A stretch of 60,407 bases of DNA, from the NCBI GenBank assembly GCA_014192625.1, contig BJHM01000005.1, positions 115,242-175,648 of the forward strand. Direction: 5' to 3'. Below, piece by piece: positions 1-8,126 of this stretch (position 1 is its first letter; every line of letters starts with the position of its first letter). Below the pieces are notes generated by a model that was not told the DNA's origin, did no database searches, and saw only the letters and a list, made by a program, of their open reading frames with translations. Source of the DNA: Planctomycetota bacterium. GTDB lineage: Bacteria > Planctomycetota > UBA1135 > UBA2386. The translations under genes and the position numbers were made by a program.

Positions 1-470
1 GCCGCGCAAATGCGCTTCGTCAGTGGAACATAAAGCGCGAAGTCTAATGGTCGCCCTCGGTGGTGTTTGTGCCTGGGCCTTAGGCGAAAATTTCGGGGCG
101 TGCCTTAGTTGGCTTTCGTCTTGTTTTGAGGCGGGCGTTTCCAAGGTCGGTTTACTTTATAACGAAAGAAGAATGACGGGTTGAAATGCAGGCCGTTCGC
201 GTTGCGCAAAAGTGCCGGTGCAGCCTGCTTGAATGGTGCTGCGTTCCATGCCCGAATAGCCTGACATTGCCTTCTTTAGCAGGCCGCAAACGCTGCCAAA
301 GCAGGTTTTCCTGCGTTCCCGGCTGGCAGCTGACTGCCGTCTGCAATCGCCGGTGATGCCGCCCTGCAAGTGGTTTGCCGGTGCTGTTTCTCGAGTCGCG
401 CTGGCTACCAACATCGATGCTAAGTTGCCGCGCGTTGCAAGCGGAGCTGCGCGCGCTAGCTTCTGGCCAC
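1..470. other. No gene recognised before rlmH
   Basis: This stretch holds no coding region that I can support. The three forward frames entering from the left edge close at about 33, 47 and 184, so the tail of an upstream gene may lie in the first few dozen bases, but none of these tails has recognisable residues. Long reverse-strand frames here run on antisense through rlmH and have the odd composition of shadow frames. Confidence 0.5.
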
Positions 471-902
471 ATGAAGCTACGGATCCTTGCTATCGGTAAG
501 TTGAAGGATGAAGGCCTTGAAGCCCTCGTCGCCGAATGGCAGAAGCGGTCGCGAAAGTTCTTGCCGATCGAACTCGTGCACCTGCGCGATCTCGCAGCCC
601 TTCGCGTGAAGGCCGGTAAGCCGCGCATTGTGCTCGACGAGCGTGGCATGGGGGTCCGCAGTGAGCAACTAGCGGTCTGGCTGCGGCAGTTTCGCGATCG
701 GGGCGTGCGGCAAATCGACTTCCTGGTCGGGGATGCGCACGGCTTTGTGGACGATGACCGCAAGCAGGCGGACAAGGTATTGGCGCTGTCGCAACTGACC
801 TTGCCGCACCGACTCGCACAGGTGATTTTGGTCGAGCAACTGTATCGTGCCGGCACGATTCTATTCGGTCACCCGTATCATCACGACGCGCGCGGGGAGT
901 AA
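471..902 (+). CDS. rlmH: 23S rRNA (pseudouridine-1915-N3)-methyltransferase RlmH
   Basis: RlmH methylates N3 of pseudouridine 1915 in helix 69 of 23S rRNA, using S-adenosylmethionine. The 143-residue product opens with MKLRILAIGKLK, typical of the family, and is close to the usual length of about 155. The SPOUT-fold signatures are present: FLVGDAHGF at the SAM-binding knot (the more common form has GG(P) here), then ADKVLALSQLTLPH, the helix EQLYRA, and the C-terminal PYHHD. The open frame extends 32 codons further upstream, but family alignment and an unrelated-looking extension favour the ATG at 471. No linked partner gene is visible. Confidence 0.93.
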   Translation: MKLRILAIGKLKDEGLEALVAEWQKRSRKFLPIELVHLRDLAALRVKAGKPRIVLDERGMGVRSEQLAVWLRQFRDRGVRQIDFLVGDAHGFVDDDRKQADKVLALSQLTLPHRLAQVILVEQLYRAGTILFGHPYHHDARGE

Positions 903-1042
903 GTTTTTGGCCGTTAGGTTTGTGGTGCACCGCTACCGGTTAGTTATTGGGCTAAATTAAGTCAGCAAGTGTTACGGATGCTCTTTCTTCACTGATCTGT
1001 TGATGCAGATCCTTTCCGTGCGCTCGCGTTAAGCCTTCCCCT

Positions 1043-1048
1043 TATAAT
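1043..1048 (+). promoter_or_regulatory. Candidate -10 box (TATAAT), possible leaderless start
   Basis: A perfect TATAAT lies 10 bases before the ATG at 1059 in an AT-richer strip. No purine-rich ribosome binding site lies between it and the ATG, so transcription would begin almost at the start codon. No convincing -35 hexamer is seen at the usual spacing. Confidence 0.35.
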
Positions 1049-1058
1049 CCTTATATTT

Positions 1059-1544
1059 ATGCTCTTTTCAAAATCTCTTATTCTCGCCGCGTTGGTTATG
1101 GGTGCCGTTCATGCTCAAGGCGTCAGTGCTTCAGCCACCAACTTTGGTGCCGGCTGTGGTGCGACTCCTCTTACTCTGGATACCGTGGTGGGCGTGAAGC
1201 CAATCCTTGGCGCCGCGCAGTTTGTCGATATCAAGAGTATCCCGTTCGGCCTCGCTTTCATGGCCTACGGTGGCAGCAATACGTTTGTCGGAGGCACCCC
1301 ATTGCCGCTCAACCTGAGCAACTACGGGATGCCTGGCTGCTTCTTGTATCACGATCTACTCGACTTCGCGCTGCCGATGGTGCCGGTTGCGTTTGGCCAG
1401 GCTCGTTACAAGTTTGATCTGCCTTACTCGTCAGCTTTCTTGGGCACCCACGTCTTCTTGCAAGCATGGGCCCTGCAACCTGGCGTCAATGCCGCTGGCA
1501 TGATCGGCAGTAACGGTATGGACCTCTCGCTGGGCAACCAGTGA
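1059..1544 (+). CDS. Small secreted protein of unknown function
   Basis: The 161-residue protein starts with a clear signal peptide: MLFSKSLILAALVMGAVHAQ, with likely cleavage after AHA-type residues near 18-19. The mature part is rich in Gly, Pro and hydrophobic residues. It carries an N-terminal NFGAGCG motif and a second cysteine in MPGCFLY, and ends SNGMDLSLGNQ. It resembles in style the C-terminal domain of the beta-helix protein at 10209 (hydrophobic beta strands, L-G-T and N-x-x-G elements), a type of domain I associate with planctomycete surface proteins. That link is by eye only. It stands alone between rlmH and a P-loop ATPase. Function unknown. Confidence 0.75.
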   Translation: MLFSKSLILAALVMGAVHAQGVSASATNFGAGCGATPLTLDTVVGVKPILGAAQFVDIKSIPFGLAFMAYGGSNTFVGGTPLPLNLSNYGMPGCFLYHDLLDFALPMVPVAFGQARYKFDLPYSSAFLGTHVFLQAWALQPGVNAAGMIGSNGMDLSLGNQ

Positions 1545-1555
1545 ACTTGAATCGG

Positions 1556-1577
1556 TGCCCCGCTTTCTGTGGGGGCA
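1556..1577 (+). terminator. Possible terminator hairpin
   Basis: TGCCCC (1556-1561) pairs with GGGGCA (1572-1577) across a 10-base loop, 12 bases after the stop of the secreted protein. A short T-containing stretch follows. The stem is short, so this is only a plausible intrinsic terminator. Confidence 0.35.
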
Positions 1578-1668
1578 TTGAGTTGTAAATATAGGCTGGG
1601 GAGAACTGGTGCTTGGAATGGTGCCGGCTCCCTGGGTAGCGTTTCGTGGTTCCAAAAGCAGGATCCTC

Positions 1669-2391
1669 ATGCTACCTCAGCGCGTTTTGAATGGTCACTC
1701 CAAGGTACCTCAGCGGGTCTACCTAGTCGGCGCCCACGCAACGGGCAAGACCACGCTCGCGCGTTGGATACGCGACCGGTACGGCATACCAATGATTGCC
1801 GAAGTAGCGCGTGGCGTGCTTGCCGAGATGGAGGCGAACCTCACTTCGCTCCGCACGGATATGGACTTGGTCAATCGCTACCAGGCGGAGGTGTTTGCTA
1901 GGCAAATCGAGGCCGAGCAGAAGGTTGCTGGTGTATTCGTCAGTGATCGCGCCTTCTGCAACTTGGCCTACGCAGCGCACCACTCGACGATCCTGGCCGA
2001 CGTGTTCCGCGATCCCCGGCTAAGTGAGTATATGGAGTGGGTCCGCGGTGGGATTGTGTTCTTCTTGCGCCCGCACCGTGAATTGGTCATCTCCGACGGG
2101 GTGCGAGCGGGTCTCGAATGGGAAGAAGTTGTGCGGATCGATGGCATGGTCAAGCTGATGCTGGAGATCTTTGACGTGCCGTATATCCCGGTTGAATCGC
2201 TGTCGATGCAAGAACGTGTGCGCTTGGCCGAGCGGGTCCTCGATCTCGCAGGTCTGGTGCCGCAACCCCCGGTGGCGAGTCCCGACGCTAAGTCGCAAAT
2301 ACCAACAGTGATACCCAGTCGCTCTGGCGTAAGCAGCCTTGCTACGGGTAACGGCGCGGTGAATGGCCAGACCGAAGCCGGGCAGCACTAA
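1669..2391 (+). CDS. NadR-like / AAA_28 P-loop ATPase or kinase
   Basis: About 240 residues. A Walker A motif, GAHATGKTT, lies at residues 21-29, followed by a short ATPase/kinase-like fold: IAEVAR after the second strand, a Q-rich helix, VFVSDRAFCNLAYA as a DR-type lid, and a strand IVFFLRPHRE. This order matches the AAA_28 family, which includes the ribosylnicotinamide-kinase domain of NadR, so a nucleotide or nicotinamide-riboside kinase is possible. No NadR-type DNA-binding or adenylyltransferase domain is present. The ATG at 1669 has AGGA five bases upstream and is preferred over the one at 1609. The C-terminal 40 residues are low-complexity Ser/Pro/Gly. The substrate cannot be read from the sequence. 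Confidence 0.7.
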   Translation: MLPQRVLNGHSKVPQRVYLVGAHATGKTTLARWIRDRYGIPMIAEVARGVLAEMEANLTSLRTDMDLVNRYQAEVFARQIEAEQKVAGVFVSDRAFCNLAYAAHHSTILADVFRDPRLSEYMEWVRGGIVFFLRPHRELVISDGVRAGLEWEEVVRIDGMVKLMLEIFDVPYIPVESLSMQERVRLAERVLDLAGLVPQPPVASPDAKSQIPTVIPSRSGVSSLATGNGAVNGQTEAGQH

Positions 2392-2440
2392 TAAGCGATT
2401 GGGAGTCGCCACGGACGCCGGTTCGTGGCAGGCTTCGTGT

Positions 2441-4066
2441 ATGTGCAGCGCGATGCGATCAGCGGCGATGTTCGCAGTAGTTGGGGTTTCAAACCTGCTG
2501 TATGCAGCACCTCAATTGCTCAACCCGACACCGGCACCGTTGACGCCGCGCCCAACGATGCGAGGCATGATCGCAGTCGGCAACTTGACCGGGCATGGTT
2601 ATCCCGATGTTGCTTACCAGATGGGCAATCAGGTTCGCATCGCCGCCGCGCCCGCGATCCTTTTGGCAGATGATGCGATCGCGAGCAACGCCACGGTATA
2701 TGACCTCGCCTGCCATCACCGAGTTGGCGCGCATGGTCTAGACGGCCTGCTGATGGCGACTTCGGCCGGCGTAAATCGTTGGGAGCAGCCAAACCTTTTG
2801 AGCCGCCTCGACTCGCGCGTGTTCGCTCGGGTTACCACCGGCGATCTCGATGGGGATGGCCGCGAAGATTTCCTCGGGTTCAATCTGTCGGGCACGCAAG
2901 TGATGGTGCGCAGCTTTGGCGCCACGATTTTGCCGCCAAGCCTGCTGCTCAGCGGCGAAACGATTTCTTCGATCACGGCGATGGATTGGAATGGCGACGG
3001 TATCGACGAGATTGCCGTTGGCACAGATGTGCGCGTGTTCGTCTTTGACTCGATCAGTCAGGCCACCCAGTTCTCTTTCCCGTTTGCCAATCGGGGAGCG
3101 ACATTCATGGCGCGGGTGAAAAACGGCCGGCGCAACTTCTTCGCGTGGTGCGCCAAGCCGTCTTCGGCAGCACCTTTCATGTTGCATGTGGCTGGCGCTT
3201 CGGGGCTCGAACAAATGCAACTGCCCAACATGGCTGTTGTCGGCATGACTGCCGCGGACGCAAATGGCGACGCATATACCGACTTGGCCTTCACCACGAG
3301 TGATTCGCCCAATATTCTAGCGCTGGTAAATCAACGTTTCACCTCGGCCACGGCTACCACCTTCACGCTCGCAGTGGGCGCTGCGCGGCGCATCGTGTTT
3401 GGATCGCCATGGACGGTTGGCACGGTCAACGTCGCAGATGCATGGGTGGGCGACCTTGATAATGATGGCACGACGGACGCGGTGATGCCCCAAGTGAGCG
3501 CGGGCAAGCTCGGCGTGTACCTCAATCGCCTGATGCCGTTGGTGTCGCGGGTATCGCGGCCGCAACCGATAAACTTGTTCTGTACCGACAACGGCACCTC
3601 CCTCGATTTCAGACTGACCCTCTTGCCGGTCACCACAATCGATGATGCGACGGAAGTGGAACTCTTGCTTTACGCAGTCAGGTTCATGTCTGACGAATCT
3701 GGTCTCCGGCCGGAGATGCTGCCAACCGGCCTTGGACGATTTCGTGCCAGCGTGGTGAATGGCGTGAGTCCGGCAAATCTGACCTTCAGCTTGCCCCGAC
3801 CAAGCAACCCGTTGGGAGAGCTGTGCGTGTGCGGCGTGCTGCGGTTCGTGCTGTCCGACAGTCAGTCCGGTGATGTTGTTACCGCGTATGCGCCGCGATT
3901 TATTGGGATAGCAACCGGCAACTACGTCTACCACCTCGATCGATTTCCCGGCAGTCCTACGTTGCACATGTTGCAGTTTGGTGGCGGAATCACATCTGGA
4001 TACGTGGACCCGCCGGCATTGCCGCCAAAGGCTAGGGTGATGTCTTTGCCGCTGCCGCTGTTCTGA
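2441..4066 (+). CDS. Secreted FG-GAP/VCBS-repeat protein
   Basis: About 541 residues. A signal peptide is visible after the ATG at 2441 (hydrophobic AAMFAVVGVSNLLYAA). The body holds calcium-binding-loop repeats of the FG-GAP/VCBS type: GDLDGDGREDFLGF, MDWNGDGIDEIAVG, ADANGDAYTDLAF and GDLDNDGTTDAVMP, spaced about 60-180 residues apart as blades of a propeller. The C-terminal 150 residues have no recognised domain. The same frame is open from an ATG at 2363 that would overlap the upstream ATPase gene, but only the internal start gives a clean signal peptide. The last 35 bases overlap the 3' end of the convergent CHAT gene. Probably a surface or secreted adhesion or scaffold protein; ligand unknown. 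Confidence 0.75.
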   Translation: MCSAMRSAAMFAVVGVSNLLYAAPQLLNPTPAPLTPRPTMRGMIAVGNLTGHGYPDVAYQMGNQVRIAAAPAILLADDAIASNATVYDLACHHRVGAHGLDGLLMATSAGVNRWEQPNLLSRLDSRVFARVTTGDLDGDGREDFLGFNLSGTQVMVRSFGATILPPSLLLSGETISSITAMDWNGDGIDEIAVGTDVRVFVFDSISQATQFSFPFANRGATFMARVKNGRRNFFAWCAKPSSAAPFMLHVAGASGLEQMQLPNMAVVGMTAADANGDAYTDLAFTTSDSPNILALVNQRFTSATATTFTLAVGAARRIVFGSPWTVGTVNVADAWVGDLDNDGTTDAVMPQVSAGKLGVYLNRLMPLVSRVSRPQPINLFCTDNGTSLDFRLTLLPVTTIDDATEVELLLYAVRFMSDESGLRPEMLPTGLGRFRASVVNGVSPANLTFSLPRPSNPLGELCVCGVLRFVLSDSQSGDVVTAYAPRFIGIATGNYVYHLDRFPGSPTLHMLQFGGGITSGYVDPPALPPKARVMSLPLPLF

Positions 4067-6533
4067 TCCGGCGTGCAATAACCCGCCGCGCAATCAACCG
4101 CGAAGCGAGCAGCGCTACTGCGCCGACGGCGAGCCAAGTCATCGAACCTTGCGTGGCTGAGGTTTTGAATGGCACAGAGCGATCGCCCAACCCAGTCAAT
4201 CGCAGCATTGCCCACTGTTGCGGCTGGCTGCGGCCATGCTGATACAAGTCGATGCGTGCGCGACGGAGCGCTTCAGCGGCAGACATTGGTTCGATCAACT
4301 GCTTTAGCAAGGCACGCAAGCAGGCGAGGGCATCGTCGGCACGTAGATCCCACTCGCTGGCAATCACGATGTCGGCTCCCGCTTGCAAGATGCTGCCGCA
4401 GAGGTCGGTGCCGCCGTCGTCGCCGCGCCGCAATGGTGAGCGCGAAGCGCCGCACACACCGAGAAAAGTCATTCGGCCAAATTGCAGCGTTTTGCAGTGC
4501 GGAGCGAAGACCGCGCCCGACGCGCCGCTGCCGGCTTGTGCGAGCAGGAAGCCATTGGGGGCATCGGCGTCGGTGTCGTAGATTCCATGCGCCAGCACGG
4601 CGAGCATTTGGGGCCGAGGCAGGCGAATCGCGAGATCTGCGACGCTGGCGTTTTGGGTGATGAGCACCTGTGCAGCGGCCACCGCCTCAGTCGTGTCCGC
4701 AAGCTCCGCCGCCGTTATTTGTACCGGCTTTTGCTGCCAGCGTTCTCGGTCGGCTGGTGCGAGTTGGGATCCGATTAGCAGCTGGCATTGTTGCGCAGTG
4801 GCGAGACTTGGTCGACGAACGAGGTGGATTCCGATCTGCAGCGACGGGAGATCGCGGATCGCAACTGCGAGCCCGAGCCATGGCAGTTGCGCGTCTGCAA
4901 ATGGTAAGAGTTCAAATGGCAGGCCGCCGAGCAGTTCGCGCCCCAAAACGATCAGGCTTGCGCCGATGCGCAGTCGTTCGCGCAGTGGCGCGGGCAGCGC
5001 GAACTCGGCGAGTGGTACTGCCAGTTCGTGCAGGGTGACTTCATTCTCGTTGGCGATGAGTGCCTGGCGAATACGGCGAACGTGAGCGCGCAGATTCGCG
5101 TCAGACGGCAGGGGATAGAGGTTGACCGTAGCGCAATCGATCAGCAGCAGATGACTACCGAGCGAGGCGGGCAGGTATGCGGCGATCACGGAGCCATCGC
5201 GCGCGAGCAAGGTGCCGACCTTCGCGGGGTCGTCTTCGCGTAGCTCAAGCGCGCGCGCAGTTGCGCCGGCGCGATCGCATTCGAGCAGCCGAGTGAGGCA
5301 TGCAGTACCGGCCCGATCGCCGAGCCTTTGCTGAAGCGAAGTAAACAGCAGGCTCAGCAGGTTGCGTCGCGAACGTAGTTGTAAAAACGCGATGGGCCCG
5401 TGCTTTGTGCTGAGTCGTTGCCATTCAGCAAGTAACCGAGTCCAGGTTGCTTCGAGTGCGCGTCCGATCGTAAGCAGTTCGGCAGCATCGGCACCGGATG
5501 CTGGCGCGAGCGCAACGGCAGCAACCGCGATCAGCTCGTCGCTGCCTAGTGTCTCGACCGCGCGTTGATTGGCCAACTCGTTTGCCACGGTGCGTGCGGC
5601 GACGAGATTGTTTTGTGCGAGCAACAGCTCTACCAATTCTCGACCGATGGCGGGCCGGTTGGCGGCGAGCAGTTGTTTATCCTGCCAGAGTTCGTTCAGG
5701 CCAAAGATCGCCGCGGTCGGGCCCTCGGTGCGCGCGAGAGCTTGGCGGCTGGCAAATCGAGCCCGTTGCAGCGCACTATGCCCGCGCGCACCTTGTGCTG
5801 ACGCGATTGCCGTCAGTTGCTCGGCGGCTTTCGCTGCGGTCGCGAAGTCTTCGGTGGCGAGTGCGTATTCCACCTCTAGTCGCGCGCTCATCAGCAGATC
5901 GTATGGATCATCGTTCGATGCAACGCGCGCCTCGGACATCGCGTGCGCGGCATCGTCGAACAGGCCGATGCGGATGCCGAGATCGGCGCGCAGCTGTGCG
6001 GTGCGACGACGGTCATTGGCAGTGGCAGCGGCCTGCGCTGCAGCTGCGAGCTCGGTGTAAGCTGCCTCGTAGTCGTTCTGCGCAAGGCGCACGAAGAAGC
6101 ACCGTGTAGCAACGTGGAACGACAGACTAGGAGCTAGTTCGGCGGCGCGGGCGAAGTGCTGCGCTGCAGTGTCGAGATTGCTGCGGCGAAAACATGCCTC
6201 GGCCAGTGCGCAAAACAATCGCGCATGCGTATCAGGCGAGATCCCCTCGAGCTGAGTCACTCGCACAAGCGCTGGTACTAAAGTTGAGTCGCCGCCGGTC
6301 TCCTTGGTCGCTTGTTCGGCGCAGGCATCGAGTAGTCCGTCCAGCGCTGCTAGCTTGCGATTTGCGACCTCGGTGCCTTCGGCGCACGCGGCGATCTCCG
6401 ACCAGCAGGCCGCACCGACCGACAATCTTTGTGCCAGCTTTGCCATGGCAAGTGGATCACTGCCTGCCTGCGCGATCGAAAAAAGTGCGGTGCCCAATAC
6501 CGCCAGCGTCGTGAGTAGGCCTGCGCGCAACAT
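4032..6533 (-). CDS. TPR-CHAT protein (caspase-like peptidase), membrane anchored
   Basis: 833 residues. Residues 1-23 form a signal peptide ending AQA. Residues of about 60-330 are TPR-like helical pairs (for example AEACFRRSNLDTAAQHFARA). The C-terminal third is a CHAT domain, the caspase/separase-like cysteine peptidase fold. The proposed dyad is His649 in VLAHGIYD and Cys694 in FLGVCGASRS, followed by the family's ILQAGADIVIASEWDL and the WAMLRLTGLGD ending. A transmembrane segment at about 798-820 (SMTWLAVGAVALLAS) precedes an Arg-rich tail, so the catalytic part should lie outside the cytoplasm. It is the last gene of a three-gene unit, 3 bases after the anti-sigma-like gene, which suggests it acts on that protein or is controlled with it. 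Peptidase activity is inferred from the motifs only. Confidence 0.8.
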   Translation of the reverse strand: MLRAGLLTTLAVLGTALFSIAQAGSDPLAMAKLAQRLSVGAACWSEIAACAEGTEVANRKLAALDGLLDACAEQATKETGGDSTLVPALVRVTQLEGISPDTHARLFCALAEACFRRSNLDTAAQHFARAAELAPSLSFHVATRCFFVRLAQNDYEAAYTELAAAAQAAATANDRRRTAQLRADLGIRIGLFDDAAHAMSEARVASNDDPYDLLMSARLEVEYALATEDFATAAKAAEQLTAIASAQGARGHSALQRARFASRQALARTEGPTAAIFGLNELWQDKQLLAANRPAIGRELVELLLAQNNLVAARTVANELANQRAVETLGSDELIAVAAVALAPASGADAAELLTIGRALEATWTRLLAEWQRLSTKHGPIAFLQLRSRRNLLSLLFTSLQQRLGDRAGTACLTRLLECDRAGATARALELREDDPAKVGTLLARDGSVIAAYLPASLGSHLLLIDCATVNLYPLPSDANLRAHVRRIRQALIANENEVTLHELAVPLAEFALPAPLRERLRIGASLIVLGRELLGGLPFELLPFADAQLPWLGLAVAIRDLPSLQIGIHLVRRPSLATAQQCQLLIGSQLAPADRERWQQKPVQITAAELADTTEAVAAAQVLITQNASVADLAIRLPRPQMLAVLAHGIYDTDADAPNGFLLAQAGSGASGAVFAPHCKTLQFGRMTFLGVCGASRSPLRRGDDGGTDLCGSILQAGADIVIASEWDLRADDALACLRALLKQLIEPMSAAEALRRARIDLYQHGRSQPQQWAMLRLTGLGDRSVPFKTSATQGSMTWLAVGAVALLASRLIARRVIARRIRTAAAAKTSP

Positions 6534-6536
6534 GGT

Positions 6537-7181
6537 CTAGCGGTCTTTTATCCAATCAAGTCGGCCCGCGCCAAAGACCGTCTGGTCGCGATCTGTTGCC
6601 TCGACAAGCAGCGACGCGCGTTCCCCCCAAGCAGTCACTTCGGCTGCGTTGGGCGACCAAGCATGATCCGGCCAGCGCACTTCGTAGCGCAGCTTGGTTC
6701 CGTTTAAGATTGACACTGCGATGTGATAGCTGCCGCCGGCCGGCAATCCCGGCGTAAACTCGAAGACGTTGGGACTGGTCATTTGGATGCCTAGAGCACC
6801 ACCAAGGACCTCTGAGTTTTGCTTGGCCGGCAGCCACGCCCAAACGAGGTTGCCCACGATTAGCAATGCGGCAGCTGCGGCGATCGCGCCAAGCCAAGTG
6901 CCAAACCGACCACGCGAGTTACGTTTTGGCAGGCTTTGCCGCAGTGCGGTGACGGTGGCTGCCTCCAAAGCAGGGGCTGGCTGTCGGATGTCCGCTTGCA
7001 GTTGCGCGTCAAAAGTGTCGAGGTTTTGTTGCACGCCGAGCAGCGAGCGCAACTCCGCAGCGAATGCGGGATCGTTGCACGCTGCCAGCACTAGCGGATC
7101 GTCTGCGCGTAGCGTGCCCGAAAGCACATCCATCAGCAGGGCCTCATGCTCAGGCAAAAAGTTTGTGTCAGCGTTACTCAT
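6537..7181 (-). CDS. Membrane anti-sigma-factor-like protein
   Basis: 214 residues from the ATG at 7181. The N-terminal 90 residues are acidic and helical (LPEHEALLMDVLSGTL) and would be cytoplasmic. One transmembrane helix follows at about 95-117 (WLGAIAAAAALLIVGNLVWAWL). The C-terminal 95 residues form an extracytoplasmic beta-rich domain. This is the usual layout of a membrane anti-sigma factor, but the zinc HxxxCxxC motif of the ZAS group is absent. The start codon overlaps the stop of the sigma gene (ATGA), so the two are translationally coupled, which is the strongest evidence for the role. The CHAT gene begins 3 bases after its stop. Confidence 0.7.
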   Translation of the reverse strand: MSNADTNFLPEHEALLMDVLSGTLRADDPLVLAACNDPAFAAELRSLLGVQQNLDTFDAQLQADIRQPAPALEAATVTALRQSLPKRNSRGRFGTWLGAIAAAAALLIVGNLVWAWLPAKQNSEVLGGALGIQMTSPNVFEFTPGLPAGGSYHIAVSILNGTKLRYEVRWPDHAWSPNAAEVTAWGERASLLVEATDRDQTVFGAGRLDWIKDR

Positions 7182-7738
7182 GCGGACTCCTTGCGGTTGC
7201 CGAGGCAACTGCGCAGCGCCAGTAGCGCGCGGTAGTAGCGGCTCTTCACGAAGCTAATTTGTTGTTGTGAGCTTGCTGCGATTTCATGGAGCGTCAGACC
7301 GTCGAAGTGCTTGGCCTGCACGATGGCATGGTCATCTTTATCGAGGCGGTTGAGGCAGTCGTGCATCGCGCTGGTGACCCCGTCAATGTCCTGTTCGGGC
7401 AACGTGTAGGGCTCAGTCGAAAGCTCGGTTACCTTCGCTGTGAGCCGTTGCTGGCTGCGAATCGAGTTGTGTAGCGCGTGCACGCAGAACGCTGCCGCCC
7501 AGCCTTCCAGCGGCGCTTGGCCAGCGTAGTCGCCGAGCTTGCGCCACACGAGCAGCGCCACTTCCTGCGCTAGGTCTTCGAGGGTATGTGTTGGCAGTCG
7601 AAGGCCGCTGCGAATGTTCCGCGCATTGAGGATCCGGCCGATGCAGCGCAATCGTTGCACCAGCACTTCTTGCGCTTGCGCGCTGCCGCCCAGTGCTTTT
7701 CGGCTCAGGGCTAGATCATCAGAGAATGGCGCGGTCAT
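7178..7738 (-). CDS. ECF-type RNA polymerase sigma factor
   Basis: 186 residues from the ATG at 7738. Region 2 is visible as THTLEDLAQEVALLVWRKLGDY followed by a core-binding helix with W and R residues. Region 4 is a helix-turn-helix: DDHAIVQAKHFDGLTLHEIA, then SSQQQISFVKSRYYRALLALR. Length and domain pair fit the extracytoplasmic-function sigma family. The frame is open for 108 codons upstream, but that extension lacks sigma-like sequence. First gene of the sigma/anti-sigma/CHAT operon, divergent from a secreted beta-propeller gene that may be a target. ECF factors usually autoregulate; no promoter could be assigned here. Confidence 0.85.
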   Translation of the reverse strand: MTAPFSDDLALSRKALGGSAQAQEVLVQRLRCIGRILNARNIRSGLRLPTHTLEDLAQEVALLVWRKLGDYAGQAPLEGWAAAFCVHALHNSIRSQQRLTAKVTELSTEPYTLPEQDIDGVTSAMHDCLNRLDKDDHAIVQAKHFDGLTLHEIAASSQQQISFVKSRYYRALLALRSCLGNRKESA

Positions 7739-8126
7739 GTGAGGCGAGCGTGGCCCGAGCGAGAATCGCCGAGGTGGGAGCCGGGGGTGGACCTGTGGAC
7801 CAAGATAGTCCCCATGCTGGCAGAGTAAAACAGCACACCAGCACCGACTCTTTTTGGGCGCACGCTGGGGAGGGTCGTCGGGGGGCATTGCAGTTGCGAA
7901 AATCTGCCAATGGCGCATCAAAACGTGGTTTTTTTGCAACCGCCGCAGTTGCGCCAGACACCCTAGGTCGCCCTGAGCGGATCTCCGCTTGCGCCAAAAG
8001 CACGTATTATCCATTTGCAACCAGCCGAATTCGTCGCACACCCAAAGGCTGGCATGAAGCAAGGGGTCGTAAGTGCTGTCTTAGGTTTGTATTCTTAGCC
8101 CAAAGCCCATTCTTCGAGAGGATTCC
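7739..8126. other. Divergent intergenic region (sigma gene / secreted protein)
   Basis: This 388-bp stretch separates two divergent genes and must hold the promoters of both. A ribosome binding site (GAGAGGA) precedes the ATG at 8127. I could not assign ECF-type -35/-10 elements with confidence, and I see no gene. Confidence 0.55.

Noticed and set aside
152-930. Long reverse-strand open frames over rlmH
   Set aside because: They run antisense to a clear rlmH gene and have Arg/Ser-rich composition without any domain.
6769-7257. Forward open frame over the anti-sigma and sigma genes
   Set aside because: It is antisense to two coupled genes and shows shadow-like Ser/Arg/Cys composition.
4032-7738. 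Type III-E CRISPR (Craspase) system
   Set aside because: No gRAMP/Cas7-11, Cas1/2, repeats or Csx31-like gene are present; only the TPR-CHAT and sigma theme is shared.
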